NCBI GenBank assembly: GCA_002787295.1
Contig: PCWJ01000033.1
Coordinates: forward strand, 356 to 22,880
Direction: 5' to 3'
Source: Candidatus Nealsonbacteria bacterium CG11_big_fil_rev_8_21_14_0_20_37_68
GTDB taxonomy: Bacteria > Patescibacteriota > Minisyncoccia > Minisyncoccales > GCA-002782225
Length of the DNA: 22,525 nt
The notes beneath the pieces were generated by a model. The model saw nothing but the letters and a program-made list of their open reading frames with translations. It was not told where the DNA came from and made no database searches. Position 1 is the stretch's first letter. Every line of letters starts with the position of its first letter. This document shows, piece by piece, positions 6,644 to 14,022 of the stretch. The position numbers and the translations under genes were made by a program.

Positions 6644-7260
6644 GAAAATTATTGATAGCAACAACTAATCCGGGAAAAATTCGGGAATATAAAGAGATTT
6701 TTAATCGGCTAAAACTGCCCGTAAAATTAGTTTCTTTAAAGGATTTAAAGATTAAAGAAAAAGTTAAAGAAGACGGAGAGACCTTTGAAGAAAACGCAGT
6801 TAAAAAAGCTAAATTTTATTATAAATTGACCAAACTTCCAACTTTAGCCGAAGACAGCGGTTTAGAAATAGATTATTTAAATGGCCAACCGGGAGTTAAA
6901 TCACGCCGCTGGCCAGGCTACGAGGCCTCTGATAAAGAACTAATAAATATAACCCTTAAGAAATTAAAAGGAGTGACATTGGAGAAAAGAGGTGCTCAAT
7001 TGAGAGTAGTTATGGCTTTAATAATAGATGAGAAGGTAAAAACTTTCCAAGGACTTCTCCGGGGAATTATAATGGAAAAACCAATTAAGAAAATGATTCC
7101 CGGCTATCCTTTCAGGTCACTGTTCTATTTACCGGAGATTAAAAAAGTTATAGGAGAGTTAACTATGGAACAGGAAGCTATGGTGGCTCACAGAAAAAAA
7201 GCCGTAAAAAAGGCCCTGCCCATATTAAAGAAAATATTTAATCTAAATTTAAGAAGTTAG
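6640..7260 (+). CDS. rdgB: XTP/dITP pyrophosphatase, RdgB/HAM1 family
   Basis: This enzyme hydrolyses non-canonical purine triphosphates (dITP, XTP) to monophosphates and keeps them out of nucleic acids. The 206-residue protein shows the N-terminal motif ATTNPGKIREY (7-17), EDGETFEENAVKKAK (44-58), the catalytic-base region LAEDSGLEID (69-78, with D72) and GQPGVKSRRW (82-91). The C-terminal motif HRKKA (184-188) matches the usual SHRxKA. The nucleotide-specificity motif, normally FGYDPLF, reads PGYPFRSLFYLP here, so the usual Asp is absent; this may be lineage variation. The start overlaps the lysS stop. A hairpin, GCGAGAA-ATG-TTCTCGC, begins at the stop codon. Confidence 0.92.
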   Translation: MRKLLIATTNPGKIREYKEIFNRLKLPVKLVSLKDLKIKEKVKEDGETFEENAVKKAKFYYKLTKLPTLAEDSGLEIDYLNGQPGVKSRRWPGYEASDKELINITLKKLKGVTLEKRGAQLRVVMALIIDEKVKTFQGLLRGIIMEKPIKKMIPGYPFRSLFYLPEIKKVIGELTMEQEAMVAHRKKAVKKALPILKKIFNLNLRS

Positions 7261-7276
7261 CGAGAAATGTTCTCGC
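7260..7276. repeat. Perfect triloop hairpin between rdgB and serS
   Basis: GCGAGAA pairs perfectly with TTCTCGC across an ATG triloop, starting on the last base of the rdgB stop codon. There is no T run, so it is not a typical terminator. Its short, perfect, triloop form matches the other small hairpins of the window. Confidence 0.6.
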
Positions 7277-7306
7277 GAATACGGATTTAAATTTAGTAAG
7301 GTATAT

Positions 7307-8611
7307 ATGTTAGATATAAAATTAATTCGTCAAAATCCACAAAAAGTTCAAGAGGGCTGTGAAAAAAAACAGGTCAAAATTAATCTCGGCCGTCTTCTTT
7401 GGGTTGACAAAAAAAGACGCCAAACCATTCAAGCTTTAGAAGATATGAAATCGCAGAAAAACAAAACCACCAGCCAGATTCCAAAAATAGAAGAGGAAGG
7501 AGAAAAAGAAAAATTAATTTTAAAAATGAGAGAATTAGATAAAAATAGCGATAGATTAAACGGAAATCTCAAACAACTCCAGGAAGAATTTAACGACTTA
7601 ATGCGTCAGATTCCCAATTTGCCCCTGGAAAATGTTCCGGTTGGGAAAAACGAAAAAGAAAATGTGGTTTTAAGAGAAATAGGAGAGAAGCCAGAATTTA
7701 ACTTTACCCCTAAGGATTATTTAGAGATTTCCGAGAAGTTAGATTTAATTGACGTAAAAAGAGCAGCCAAGGTTTCAGGAAGCCGTTTTGGCTATCTTAA
7801 AGGAGGGGCAGCTTTAATTGAGTTTGCCTTAATTAATTTGGCTTTCGAAACTTTAAGCAAAGACTACAACCCACCCACCGCCCTCCCCGCCGAAGGCGGG
7901 GCCCCTAATTTTATTCCGGTTATTCCGCCGGTAATGCTGAAACCGGAACTGATGGAGGGAATGGGTTATGTAGAAAGGGGAAGGGAAGAAATTTATTACC
8001 TTAAGAAAGATAAACTTTACCTGGTGGGAACCTCCGAGCAAAGTATCGGAGCCATGCATGCTGATGAAATTTTTGAAGAAAAAGTTTTGCCAAAACGATA
8101 TCTTGGCTTTTCTACTTGCTTTCGGAGAGAAGCTGGAGCTTATGGCAGAGATACCAAAGGAATTTTAAGGGTTCATCAGTTTGATAAGGCGGAAATGTTC
8201 AGTTTTTGCCGTCCCGAAAAATCGCAAGAAGAGCATCAGTTCTTCTTAAAAATGGAAGAAAAACTAATGAAAGCCCTAAAAATTCCTTACCGGGTGGTTC
8301 AAATTTGCAGCGGAGATTTGGGCGATCCGGCTGCAGCAAAATATGACATCGAGGCCTGGCTGCCTGGTCAAAACCAATATCGAGAAACTCATTCTACCTC
8401 AAACTGTACCGATTATCAGGCTCGACGCTTAAACATTCGTTATCGCGATTCTAAAACTGAAAAACCGGAATTCGTTCATACTGTAAACGGTACGGCTTAT
8501 GCCATTGGAAGAACTCTAATTGCCATTATTGAAAATTACCAGCAAAAAGACGGAAGTATAAAAGTGCCGAATGTTTTGCAAAAATATACCAGATTTAAAA
8601 AAATTGGTTAA
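7307..8611 (+). CDS. serS: Seryl-tRNA synthetase with an in-frame palindromic insertion
   Basis: SerS charges tRNA-Ser with serine. The 434-residue protein has the N-terminal long-armed coiled coil that contacts the tRNA variable arm (about residues 30-105) and a class II core: motif 1 strand FIPVIPPVML, motif 2 FRREAGAYGRDTKGILRVHQF, and motif 3 NGTAYAIGRTLIAIIENYQ. In most family members the motif 1 helix runs through a short turn into FIPVxPPVxL. Here 15 extra residues (D186-P200, DYNPPTALPAEGGAP) are encoded at that point by a 45-bp palindromic element. The flanking sequence is intact and the frame is kept, so the protein is probably functional with a surface loop. No Shine-Dalgarno site is apparent before the ATG. 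Confidence 0.96.
   Translation: MLDIKLIRQNPQKVQEGCEKKQVKINLGRLLWVDKKRRQTIQALEDMKSQKNKTTSQIPKIEEEGEKEKLILKMRELDKNSDRLNGNLKQLQEEFNDLMRQIPNLPLENVPVGKNEKENVVLREIGEKPEFNFTPKDYLEISEKLDLIDVKRAAKVSGSRFGYLKGGAALIEFALINLAFETLSKDYNPPTALPAEGGAPNFIPVIPPVMLKPELMEGMGYVERGREEIYYLKKDKLYLVGTSEQSIGAMHADEIFEEKVLPKRYLGFSTCFRREAGAYGRDTKGILRVHQFDKAEMFSFCRPEKSQEEHQFFLKMEEKLMKALKIPYRVVQICSGDLGDPAAAKYDIEAWLPGQNQYRETHSTSNCTDYQARRLNIRYRDSKTEKPEFVHTVNGTAYAIGRTLIAIIENYQQKDGSIKVPNVLQKYTRFKKIG
7862..7906 (+). repeat. Family A palindromic element, copy 1, in frame in serS
   Basis: The 45-bp element has the conserved 5' flank GACTACAACCCACCCACCGC, a hairpin CCCCGCC-GAA-GGCGGGG, and the conserved 3' end GCCCCT. Copies occur in ftsQ (13325-13375) and, inverted, in a glycosyltransferase (17162-17204). 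Its length is exactly 15 codons. It encodes DYNPPTALPAEGGAP. Confidence 0.9.
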
Positions 8612-8619
8612 ATATTGAT

Positions 8620-9324
8620 ATGAATCCTGTCCTTATCCTTCATGGCTGGGGGTCTTGTGCCAAAAACTGGGATCGGGTTAAAGAACTTTTAGAAAATCAG
8701 GGATGTAAAGTTTTTGTACCCGATCTACCTGGTTTTGGAGAGACTCCTCCGCCACCAAAACCTTGGTCAGTTGATGACTATACAGATTGGGTGAAAGACT
8801 TTTGCGAAAAAAATAATCTTTCGCAAATTTTTTTATTGGGCCATTCTTTCGGGGGATCTGTGGCAGTTAAATTTTCAATAAAATATCCCAAGAGAATCAA
8901 AAAATTGATTTTAGTGGATAGTGCAGGCATTCGAAGGAAGAGACTTAAAAAAGAAATACAGAAGAAGGTAGCTCATTTTTTGAATAATTTTTCTTTTTTG
9001 CCCTTCTATGGATTTGTCAGGAAAATTGCCTATAAAATCCTATTTCGTCATAGCGATTATTTATTGACAGAAGGGGTAATGAAAGAAACTTATCTTAACG
9101 TAATAAAGGAAGATATTTCCAATATTTTTTCTAATATTTCAGTTCCCACCTTGCTCATTTGGGGCAAAAAAGATAATATAACCCCCCTTCGACACGCCCA
9201 CTTTATGAAAGAAAAAATTTCTGGGGTAGAGTTGGAAATCATTCCTAACGTTAAACATAATCCTCATCGCGAAGCCCCCGAGATTTTATCTGAAAAAGTC
9301 TTAAATTTTATTAAACCCCGTTAG
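8620..9324 (+). CDS. Alpha/beta hydrolase
   Basis: This 234-residue protein is a compact alpha/beta-hydrolase-fold enzyme of unknown substrate. The oxyanion-loop HGWG lies at residues 8-11, the nucleophile elbow is GHSFGG (74-79, S76), the acidic residue is probably D185 in WGKKDNITP, and the histidine is probably H213 in NVKHNPHREAPE. A lid region of basic and aromatic residues separates the core strands (about 105-160). It resembles small esterase or C-C hydrolase members but nothing narrows the substrate. It begins eight bases after serS and ends within the left arm of an inverted repeat (9315-9351), followed by murF, so it is in the same plus-strand run. Confidence 0.88.
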   Translation: MNPVLILHGWGSCAKNWDRVKELLENQGCKVFVPDLPGFGETPPPPKPWSVDDYTDWVKDFCEKNNLSQIFLLGHSFGGSVAVKFSIKYPKRIKKLILVDSAGIRRKRLKKEIQKKVAHFLNNFSFLPFYGFVRKIAYKILFRHSDYLLTEGVMKETYLNVIKEDISNIFSNISVPTLLIWGKKDNITPLRHAHFMKEKISGVELEIIPNVKHNPHREAPEILSEKVLNFIKPR

Positions 9325-9351
9325 ATTTGCCCTGCAATTATCTAACAGGGT
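9315..9351. repeat. Nested inverted repeat at the hydrolase-murF junction
   Basis: ACCCCGTTAGAT (9315-9326) pairs with ATCTAACAGGGT (9340-9351) with one mismatched position over 12 bp. An inner hairpin TTGC-CCT-GCAA sits between the arms. The hydrolase stop codon lies in the left arm. The arms belong to the same family as 309-366 and 12334-12364. No clear T run follows, and murF starts nine bases later. Confidence 0.75.
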
Positions 9352-9359
9352 AAAAGTCT

Positions 9360-10826
9360 ATGGCGATTTTAATTCTCCTCTTTACCCTTTTTTGGTTCGC
9401 TGTCTTTACCAAAGAGCTTTTCTTTTGGCTCTGGCTTTGGCAGTTAAAAGAATACCACATGGGAAGATTCAGGGCTCATTTCGAGGCTCAAAAATTCAGA
9501 AAAATCATTTCTTCTTTCTGGCGCCTCAAATTTCCCAAATTTACTAAAAAAATTATTCTGATTTCTTTTTCCAGTATTCTGCTGGAGATCTTGATGCTTT
9601 TTTATTTATCCTTTTTTTTAGTAATTGTTTTAACTATATTATTTTTTCCAGTGTTTATTCTTTCCTTTCAGACCCTCACTGTTATTTGGCGAAAAATAAT
9701 CATAGAGAAGGCTAAGAAAAAAAGAAACAGATTTAAAGACTTGCTGGTAATCGGCATTACCGGAAGCTATGGCAAAACCTCAACCAAAGAGTTTTTAGCC
9801 ACAATTTTATCTGAAAAATTTAGGGTTTTAAAAACAAAAGAGCATCAAAACTCAGAAGTCGGAATTTCTCAATGTATTTTAAATGATTTAAAACCCGAAC
9901 ACGAAATCTTTATCTGTGAGATGGGAGCTTACAATAGGGGAGGGATAAAATTGCTTTGTGATATTACCAAACCAAAAATTGGAATCTTGACCGGAATTAA
10001 CGAGCAGCATATGGCAACCTTCGGCTCCCAAGAAAATATTATAAAAGCAAAATATGAACTTATAGAAAGTTTACCAGCCCAAGGCCTTGCAGTTTTTAAT
10101 GGGAACAATAAATATTGCCGACGACTCTATTCACGGCCGGCAAACCCCAAAAAATTTATCTATAGTACATTTTCTACGGCCGTAGAAAATGTACTATTGG
10201 ATATTTGGGCTAAGAATATAAAGACTGAAAAGGAGTCCGTTGCCTTTAGAATATTTTCGAAAGATGGAGAGTCCGCTGATTTTAGGATAAATATTTTGGG
10301 AAAACATAGCATCCTAAACATTTTGGGGGCGGTAGCGGTAGCTAAAGAATTGGGAATGAGATTTGGCGAAATTACTAAAGCCTGTGAGAAAATTGAACCT
10401 TGGCAGGGAGGAATACAGATTAAGAAAGGCATCAACGGTTTGAATGTAATCGATGCTACTTATTCGGCAAATCTCAATGGAGTAATTTCTCATTTGGAAT
10501 ACCTTAAAATTTGGCCCGGAAAAAAAGTTATTGTTATGCCCTGTTTAATTGAGCTGGGTAGGGCCTCAAAAGAGGTTCACAAAAGAATTGGCCAAAAAGT
10601 CGCTGAGGTTTGTGATTTAGCAATAATTACAACAAAAGATAGATTTAAAGAAATCAAAGAAGGTGCTGGTGATAAAGCTTTCTTTATCGAAAACCCAAAG
10701 GATATTTTTGAAAAAATTAAAAATTTTCTTGGAGGAGACTTGTCCTCCGAAGCTTTAGCGAAGGAGGATGTTGTACTTTTGGAAAGTAGAGTTCCCAATC
10801 AGTTAATCAAACAACTATTACAATGA
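9360..10826 (+). CDS. murF: MurF-like Mur ligase with N-terminal membrane domain
   Basis: Mur ligases join amino acids to the UDP-MurNAc peptide; MurF adds D-Ala-D-Ala. The 488-residue protein starts with about 110 residues that contain roughly three membrane segments (about 1-27, 64-83, 85-106). A Mur central domain follows, with P-loop GITGSYGKTSTKEF (132-145, G137-K138-T139), an ENxxxGxG-like QNSEVGIS, the GINEQHMATFG metal/nucleotide region and GKHSILNILGAVAVA. The C-terminal domain has the DATYSANLNGV motif matching MurF DxYNANPxSM. A membrane-anchored MurF would place the last cytoplasmic step near lipid carrier synthesis (inference). Two palindromes are embedded in frame (10162-10197 and 10731-10768). 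Its stop overlaps the degT start by four bases. Confidence 0.88.
   Translation: MAILILLFTLFWFAVFTKELFFWLWLWQLKEYHMGRFRAHFEAQKFRKIISSFWRLKFPKFTKKIILISFSSILLEILMLFYLSFFLVIVLTILFFPVFILSFQTLTVIWRKIIIEKAKKKRNRFKDLLVIGITGSYGKTSTKEFLATILSEKFRVLKTKEHQNSEVGISQCILNDLKPEHEIFICEMGAYNRGGIKLLCDITKPKIGILTGINEQHMATFGSQENIIKAKYELIESLPAQGLAVFNGNNKYCRRLYSRPANPKKFIYSTFSTAVENVLLDIWAKNIKTEKESVAFRIFSKDGESADFRINILGKHSILNILGAVAVAKELGMRFGEITKACEKIEPWQGGIQIKKGINGLNVIDATYSANLNGVISHLEYLKIWPGKKVIVMPCLIELGRASKEVHKRIGQKVAEVCDLAIITTKDRFKEIKEGAGDKAFFIENPKDIFEKIKNFLGGDLSSEALAKEDVVLLESRVPNQLIKQLLQ
10162..10197. repeat. Perfect 36-bp palindrome inside murF
   Basis: The 18 bases ATAGTACATTTTCTACGG (10162-10179) are followed directly by their exact reverse complement (10180-10197), without a loop. 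Residues encoded are about 268-280 (IYSTFSTAVENVL). Both strands encode STFSTAVENVL-like peptides in this register. Confidence 0.95.
10731..10768. repeat. Family D palindromic element in murF
   Basis: GGAGGA (10731-10736), TCCTCC (10743-10748) and GGAGGA (10763-10768) give two alternative hairpins. The second encloses GAAGCTTTAGCGAA. It encodes GGDLSSEALAKED. A related GAAGCTTC-centred palindrome lies in grpE at 18658-18677. Confidence 0.7.
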
Positions 10827-12109
10827 ATCCCCTAAAACCAATTTCCATTTCTTTATCTCCAAATACCGAAAAAGATGATGTTCGGTTGGCCTTAAAGTTA
10901 TTTTTTCAGCCCTGGAAATATAAAACCATCGAGAACAGTTCTCGATGGTTGTCTCGTTGGCTGGAAGAGGAATTTAAAAAGTATTTGGGCGTAAAATATG
11001 CTTTTGCCTTCAATAGCGGGAGAAGCGCCCTGATGGTTATTTTAGATGTCTTGGACATTAAAAAAGATGACGAAGTTTTGCTTCAGGCTTTTACCTGTAA
11101 TGCGGCGGTCAATCCTATTTTAGGAAGAGAAGCAAGACCTGTTTTTGTGGATGTAGATGAAACAATAAATATGGACCCCGAAGATCTAAAGAAAAAAATC
11201 ACCACAAACTCTAAGGCGTTAATGATTCAACACACTTTTGGCTGGCCGGCTCAAATTGAGGAAATTTTAAAAATTGCCAGAGAAAATAATTTATATTTGA
11301 TCGAAGATTGTGCTCATTCTTTAGGGGCTAAGTACAAAGAAAAATTTTGCGGCACTTTTGGGGATGCGACTTTTTTTAGTTTTGGCCGGGATAAAATAAT
11401 TTCCTCTGTTTTCGGAGGAATGGCTGTTACCAACGATGAAAAATTAGCTCAAAAAATTAAGCAGTTTCAAGATGGTTTAGATTTTCCTTCAAATTTTTGG
11501 GTTTTTCAGCAGTTATTGCATCCAATTCTAATGAATTATTTAATTTTGCCAGCCTACGGATTAAATCAATGCCTGGGAAGAATTCTTCTGGGTATTCTTC
11601 ATAAACTTTCTATCCTTTCGAAAGCAGTTTATAAAAAGGAGAAGAAAGGCGAAATGCCCCAGTATTTTCCGAAATGCCTCCCCAATGCTTTAGCTGCCCT
11701 GGCCTTAAATCAGTTTCGAAAATTAGACAGATTTAATGAGCACCGAAGGGAAATTGCCGGCTTATATAAAAAAGAATTAAAAAACTTTGATTTACCATTG
11801 GCTAAAGATTTTGGAGAACGGCAGCCGACTTTTATGCGTTACCCAATTTTAGTAGAAAATGAGACGGACGAGACTCTGAAAGTTGCAAGAAAAAGAAGGT
11901 TTTTTTTGGACGATGGTTGGAGAAAAAGTCCGATTGTTCCTCCGGACACAGATCTTAGGAAAATGAGATATAAGATAGGGGATTGTCCGAGAGCAGAAAA
12001 AATTGCAAGGTCGATTATAAACTTACCAACCCACATCAACATTTCTCAAAAAGAAGCTAAAATAATTATAGATTTCCTTAAATCGTATGAAAATTCAGGA
12101 AATAACTGA
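10823..12109 (+). CDS. DegT/DnrJ/EryC1/StrS-family PLP aminotransferase
   Basis: Members of this family are PLP enzymes that usually aminate nucleotide-linked keto-sugars for surface glycans. The 428-residue protein has the phosphate-binding NSGRSAL (64-70), the PLP-pyridine aspartate D162 in EDCAHSLGA, and the Schiff-base lysine K191 in FFSFGRDK. A C-terminal small domain ends with NLPTHINIS, typical of the family (NLPxHxxxS). A hydrophobic insert (about residues 225-265) may help membrane association. The exact substrate cannot be read from the sequence. It overlaps murF by 4 bp and femX by 23 bp, so the three are translationally coupled. A 27-bp palindrome near the N-terminus encodes residues 34-43. 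Confidence 0.92.
   Translation: MNPLKPISISLSPNTEKDDVRLALKLFFQPWKYKTIENSSRWLSRWLEEEFKKYLGVKYAFAFNSGRSALMVILDVLDIKKDDEVLLQAFTCNAAVNPILGREARPVFVDVDETINMDPEDLKKKITTNSKALMIQHTFGWPAQIEEILKIARENNLYLIEDCAHSLGAKYKEKFCGTFGDATFFSFGRDKIISSVFGGMAVTNDEKLAQKIKQFQDGLDFPSNFWVFQQLLHPILMNYLILPAYGLNQCLGRILLGILHKLSILSKAVYKKEKKGEMPQYFPKCLPNALAALALNQFRKLDRFNEHRREIAGLYKKELKNFDLPLAKDFGERQPTFMRYPILVENETDETLKVARKRRFFLDDGWRKSPIVPPDTDLRKMRYKIGDCPRAEKIARSIINLPTHINISQKEAKIIIDFLKSYENSGNN
10924..10950. repeat. 27-bp palindrome inside degT
   Basis: AACCATCGAGAAC (10924-10936) and GTTCTCGATGGTT (10938-10950) are perfect inverted copies around a single A. The encoded residues (about 34-43, KTIENSSRWL) lie just before the conserved LEEEFKKYLGVKYA segment. 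Confidence 0.9.
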
Positions 12110-13151
12110 TAAAAATGTTTGGGAAGATTTTTTAGGAGGGTGTAAAGACAAAACTTTTTTGCAGTCTTGGAATTGGGGAGAGTTTAATAAAATGATGGAA
12201 AACAAAATCTGGAGATGGGGAATATGCGAAAGCGAAAAATTAATTGGGGTTGCCCTGGTAGTAAAAACCGTGGCCAAACGCGGAACATTTTTACTGGTTC
12301 CGCACGGACCCGTTGTTAAGCTACAAGCGACAAGCCCCGTTAGACAAAATTTGTCTAACGGGGCAAGCGACAAGCGACAAGTTATAGAAGTGATATTAGC
12401 CAAATTAAAAAAGATTGCCGAAGAGGAAAATGCGAGTTTTATCAGAATTTCTCCGATTTGGGAAAGAAGCAAGGAAAACAATCAGATTTTTAAGGGTTTA
12501 GGGTTTAAATTAGCCCCAATTCACGCTCATCCCGAAGCGAGCTGGAAGTTAAATATTACTTCCTCCGAGGACAATCTTTTAATGCAAATGCGAAAAACCA
12601 CCCGTTATCTGATTCGTCAGGCTAAAAAAAATGAAGACATTGAAATTTTCCAAAGCCAAAATTCCGAGGATGTTGAGAAATTTGATAAACTTTATCAGGA
12701 AGTGGTAAATCGACATCATTTTATTCCATTTTCTTTAGGTTATTTAAAAAATGAATTTTTAGCTTTTCAGCCCGATAATCAGATATCCCTATTTTTTGGA
12801 AAATACAGAAAAGAAATTGTGGCTTCGGCTTTCGTCCTTTTTTGGTCAAATATTGGTTTTTATCATCATGCTGCTCTATCTCCAAAATGTCATAAAATCC
12901 CGATAGCTTATCTTTTGCAGTGGGAGGCAATAAAAGAAGCAAAGAGGAGGAACTGTCATCTTTATGATTTCTGGGGATATGTTTCGCCAAAAGACGAATC
13001 CCATCATCCATGGGCAGGCCCCACTTTGTTTAAAATGGGTTTTGGGGGCGAGGTTTATGAATATGTGAAAACGCAGGATTTTCCGCTTTCAAAAAAATAC
13101 TGGCTTACTTATATTTTTGAAAAATTAAGAAAAGCCAAAAGAGGTTTGTAA
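12087..13151 (+). CDS. FemAB/FemX-type peptidyltransferase (GNAT fold)
   Basis: Fem enzymes use aminoacyl-tRNA to add amino acids to the peptidoglycan stem peptide; related proteins make other amide bonds. The 354-residue protein has two GNAT-like halves: the first with FLQSWNWGEF and LIGVALVVK, the second with MRKTTRYLIRQAKKN, a typical Fem phrase, then GFYHHAALSP, AYLLQWEAIKEAKRRNCHLYDFWG and a terminal FKMGFGGEVYEYV. Neighbouring murF and ftsQ, and the synthetases lysS and serS upstream, fit a role in cell-wall cross-bridges (inference). It starts inside degT. An insertion of roughly 20 residues (near 75-97, with VRQNLSNG) is encoded by a palindrome flanked by AAGCGAC repeats. Confidence 0.88.
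   Translation: MKIQEITDKNVWEDFLGGCKDKTFLQSWNWGEFNKMMENKIWRWGICESEKLIGVALVVKTVAKRGTFLLVPHGPVVKLQATSPVRQNLSNGASDKRQVIEVILAKLKKIAEEENASFIRISPIWERSKENNQIFKGLGFKLAPIHAHPEASWKLNITSSEDNLLMQMRKTTRYLIRQAKKNEDIEIFQSQNSEDVEKFDKLYQEVVNRHHFIPFSLGYLKNEFLAFQPDNQISLFFGKYRKEIVASAFVLFWSNIGFYHHAALSPKCHKIPIAYLLQWEAIKEAKRRNCHLYDFWGYVSPKDESHHPWAGPTLFKMGFGGEVYEYVKTQDFPLSKKYWLTYIFEKLRKAKRGL
12321..12381. repeat. Palindrome with flanking AAGCGAC repeats in femX
   Basis: GCCCCGTTAGACAAA (12334-12348) and TTTGTCTAACGGGGC (12350-12364) are perfect 15-bp inverted copies around a single A. CTACAAGCGACAA lies to the left and AAGCGACAAGCGACAAG to the right, giving direct repeats of AAGCGAC. The arm matches the CCCYGTTARA family of 309-366 and 9315-9351. 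Unlike those, it lies in frame within a gene. Confidence 0.9.
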
Positions 13152-13156
13152 AAAAA

Positions 13157-13978
13157 ATGAAAAAAGCTCTTAGAAAACCATATCGAATCAAAAGAAAAAA
13201 ATCGATTTTTCACAATCGACTTTTTTGGCTTGGAGTTTTAATCTTGGTCATCGCGGGGACTGCTTTTTATTATTTATTTTTTTCAGAAACTTTCCAGGTG
13301 AAAAAAATTATTATTACCGGTAAAGACTACAACCCACCCACCGCATCCTCCCACTCGCAAAGCGAGTGGGCCCCTAGGGTTTCGATGGAAGAACTGGAGT
13401 TGTTAATAGACAAAAATTTAGAAAAAAAAATATCGTTTTTCGATACCAAAAATATTTTTTTAGTTGATTTTAATCAAATAAATAAGATTGTTTTAGCAAA
13501 TTTCCCTCAAATTGCCAAAGCTAGTTTTGGGCGGCAACTTCCAGACAAAATAAAAATAGAAATTGAAGAAAGAAGACCGGCGGCAATTTTTATTTACGAT
13601 AAAAACTATTTTCTTTTAGACAAAGAGGGGATAATTTTTGAGAAAATTAATGAAGAAAACGAAACGGAGTTATTAAAAATTAAAAATTTTACTTTAAACC
13701 AAGACCTAAAATTGGGAGAAAGAGTGATAGAGAAAGAAAAAGTTGACCAAATTATGAAAATAAATTCCGGTTTAATTAACCTTAATCTAAAAATTTTAGA
13801 AGCTTCTTTAATGACAGAGAAAAGATTAAACCTTAAAACCGAAGAGGGGTGGGAAATTTATTTTAACTTAGAAAAAGATTTGGATTGGTCCTTGACCCAG
13901 CTGAAATTGGTTTTAGAGGAAAAAATCTCCCCGGAAAGATACATTGATCTAAGGTTTGAAAAGCTTTATTATAAATAA
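13157..13978 (+). CDS. ftsQ: Cell division protein FtsQ (POTRA domain)
   Basis: FtsQ/DivIB is a bitopic divisome protein linking early and late division proteins. The 273-residue protein has a basic N-terminus, one membrane segment (about 22-43), a POTRA domain starting FQVKKIIITG, and the beta domain with a FPQIAKASFGRQLPDKIKIEIEERRPAAIF segment diagnostic of the family. DKNYFLLDKEGIIF follows. Seventeen residues (D57-P73) are inserted between the first POTRA strand and the helix VSMEELELLI by a Family A palindromic element. The gene follows femX by five bases and closes the plus-strand envelope cluster. It converges on the glycosyltransferase at 15852-14023, with a structured 44-base gap between them. 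Confidence 0.9.
   Translation: MKKALRKPYRIKRKKSIFHNRLFWLGVLILVIAGTAFYYLFFSETFQVKKIIITGKDYNPPTASSHSQSEWAPRVSMEELELLIDKNLEKKISFFDTKNIFLVDFNQINKIVLANFPQIAKASFGRQLPDKIKIEIEERRPAAIFIYDKNYFLLDKEGIIFEKINEENETELLKIKNFTLNQDLKLGERVIEKEKVDQIMKINSGLINLNLKILEASLMTEKRLNLKTEEGWEIYFNLEKDLDWSLTQLKLVLEEKISPERYIDLRFEKLYYK
13325..13375 (+). repeat. Family A palindromic element, copy 2, in frame in ftsQ
   Basis: The 51-bp element (17 codons) shares GACTACAACCCACCCACCGC and the 3' GCCCCT or GGCCCCT end with copy 1. The hairpin between is different: CCCACTCGC-AAA-GCGAGTGGG. It is read in the same frame as copy 1, giving DYNPPTASSHSQSEWAP. Confidence 0.9.
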
Positions 13979-13980
13979 TA

Positions 13981-14022
13981 TCCCGATCGCTTTGCGATCG
14001 AGGATCCTCGACAAAGTCGGGA
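13981..14022. terminator. Nested palindrome between convergent genes
   Basis: Outer arms TCCCGA (13981-13986) and TCGGGA (14017-14022) enclose hairpin TCGC-TTT-GCGA (13987-13997) and the self-complementary TCGAGGATCCTCGA (13998-14011). An alternative hairpin forms with CGAC-AAA-GTCG. It fills the whole gap between ftsQ and the opposing glycosyltransferase, so it could end transcription from both sides, though neither side has a T run. The design resembles the repeat at 309-366. Confidence 0.6.

Noticed and set aside
13190..13230. AATCG-rich near-palindrome at the start of ftsQ
   Set aside because: Only about five central pairs flanked by A and T runs, as expected by chance in AT-rich DNA.
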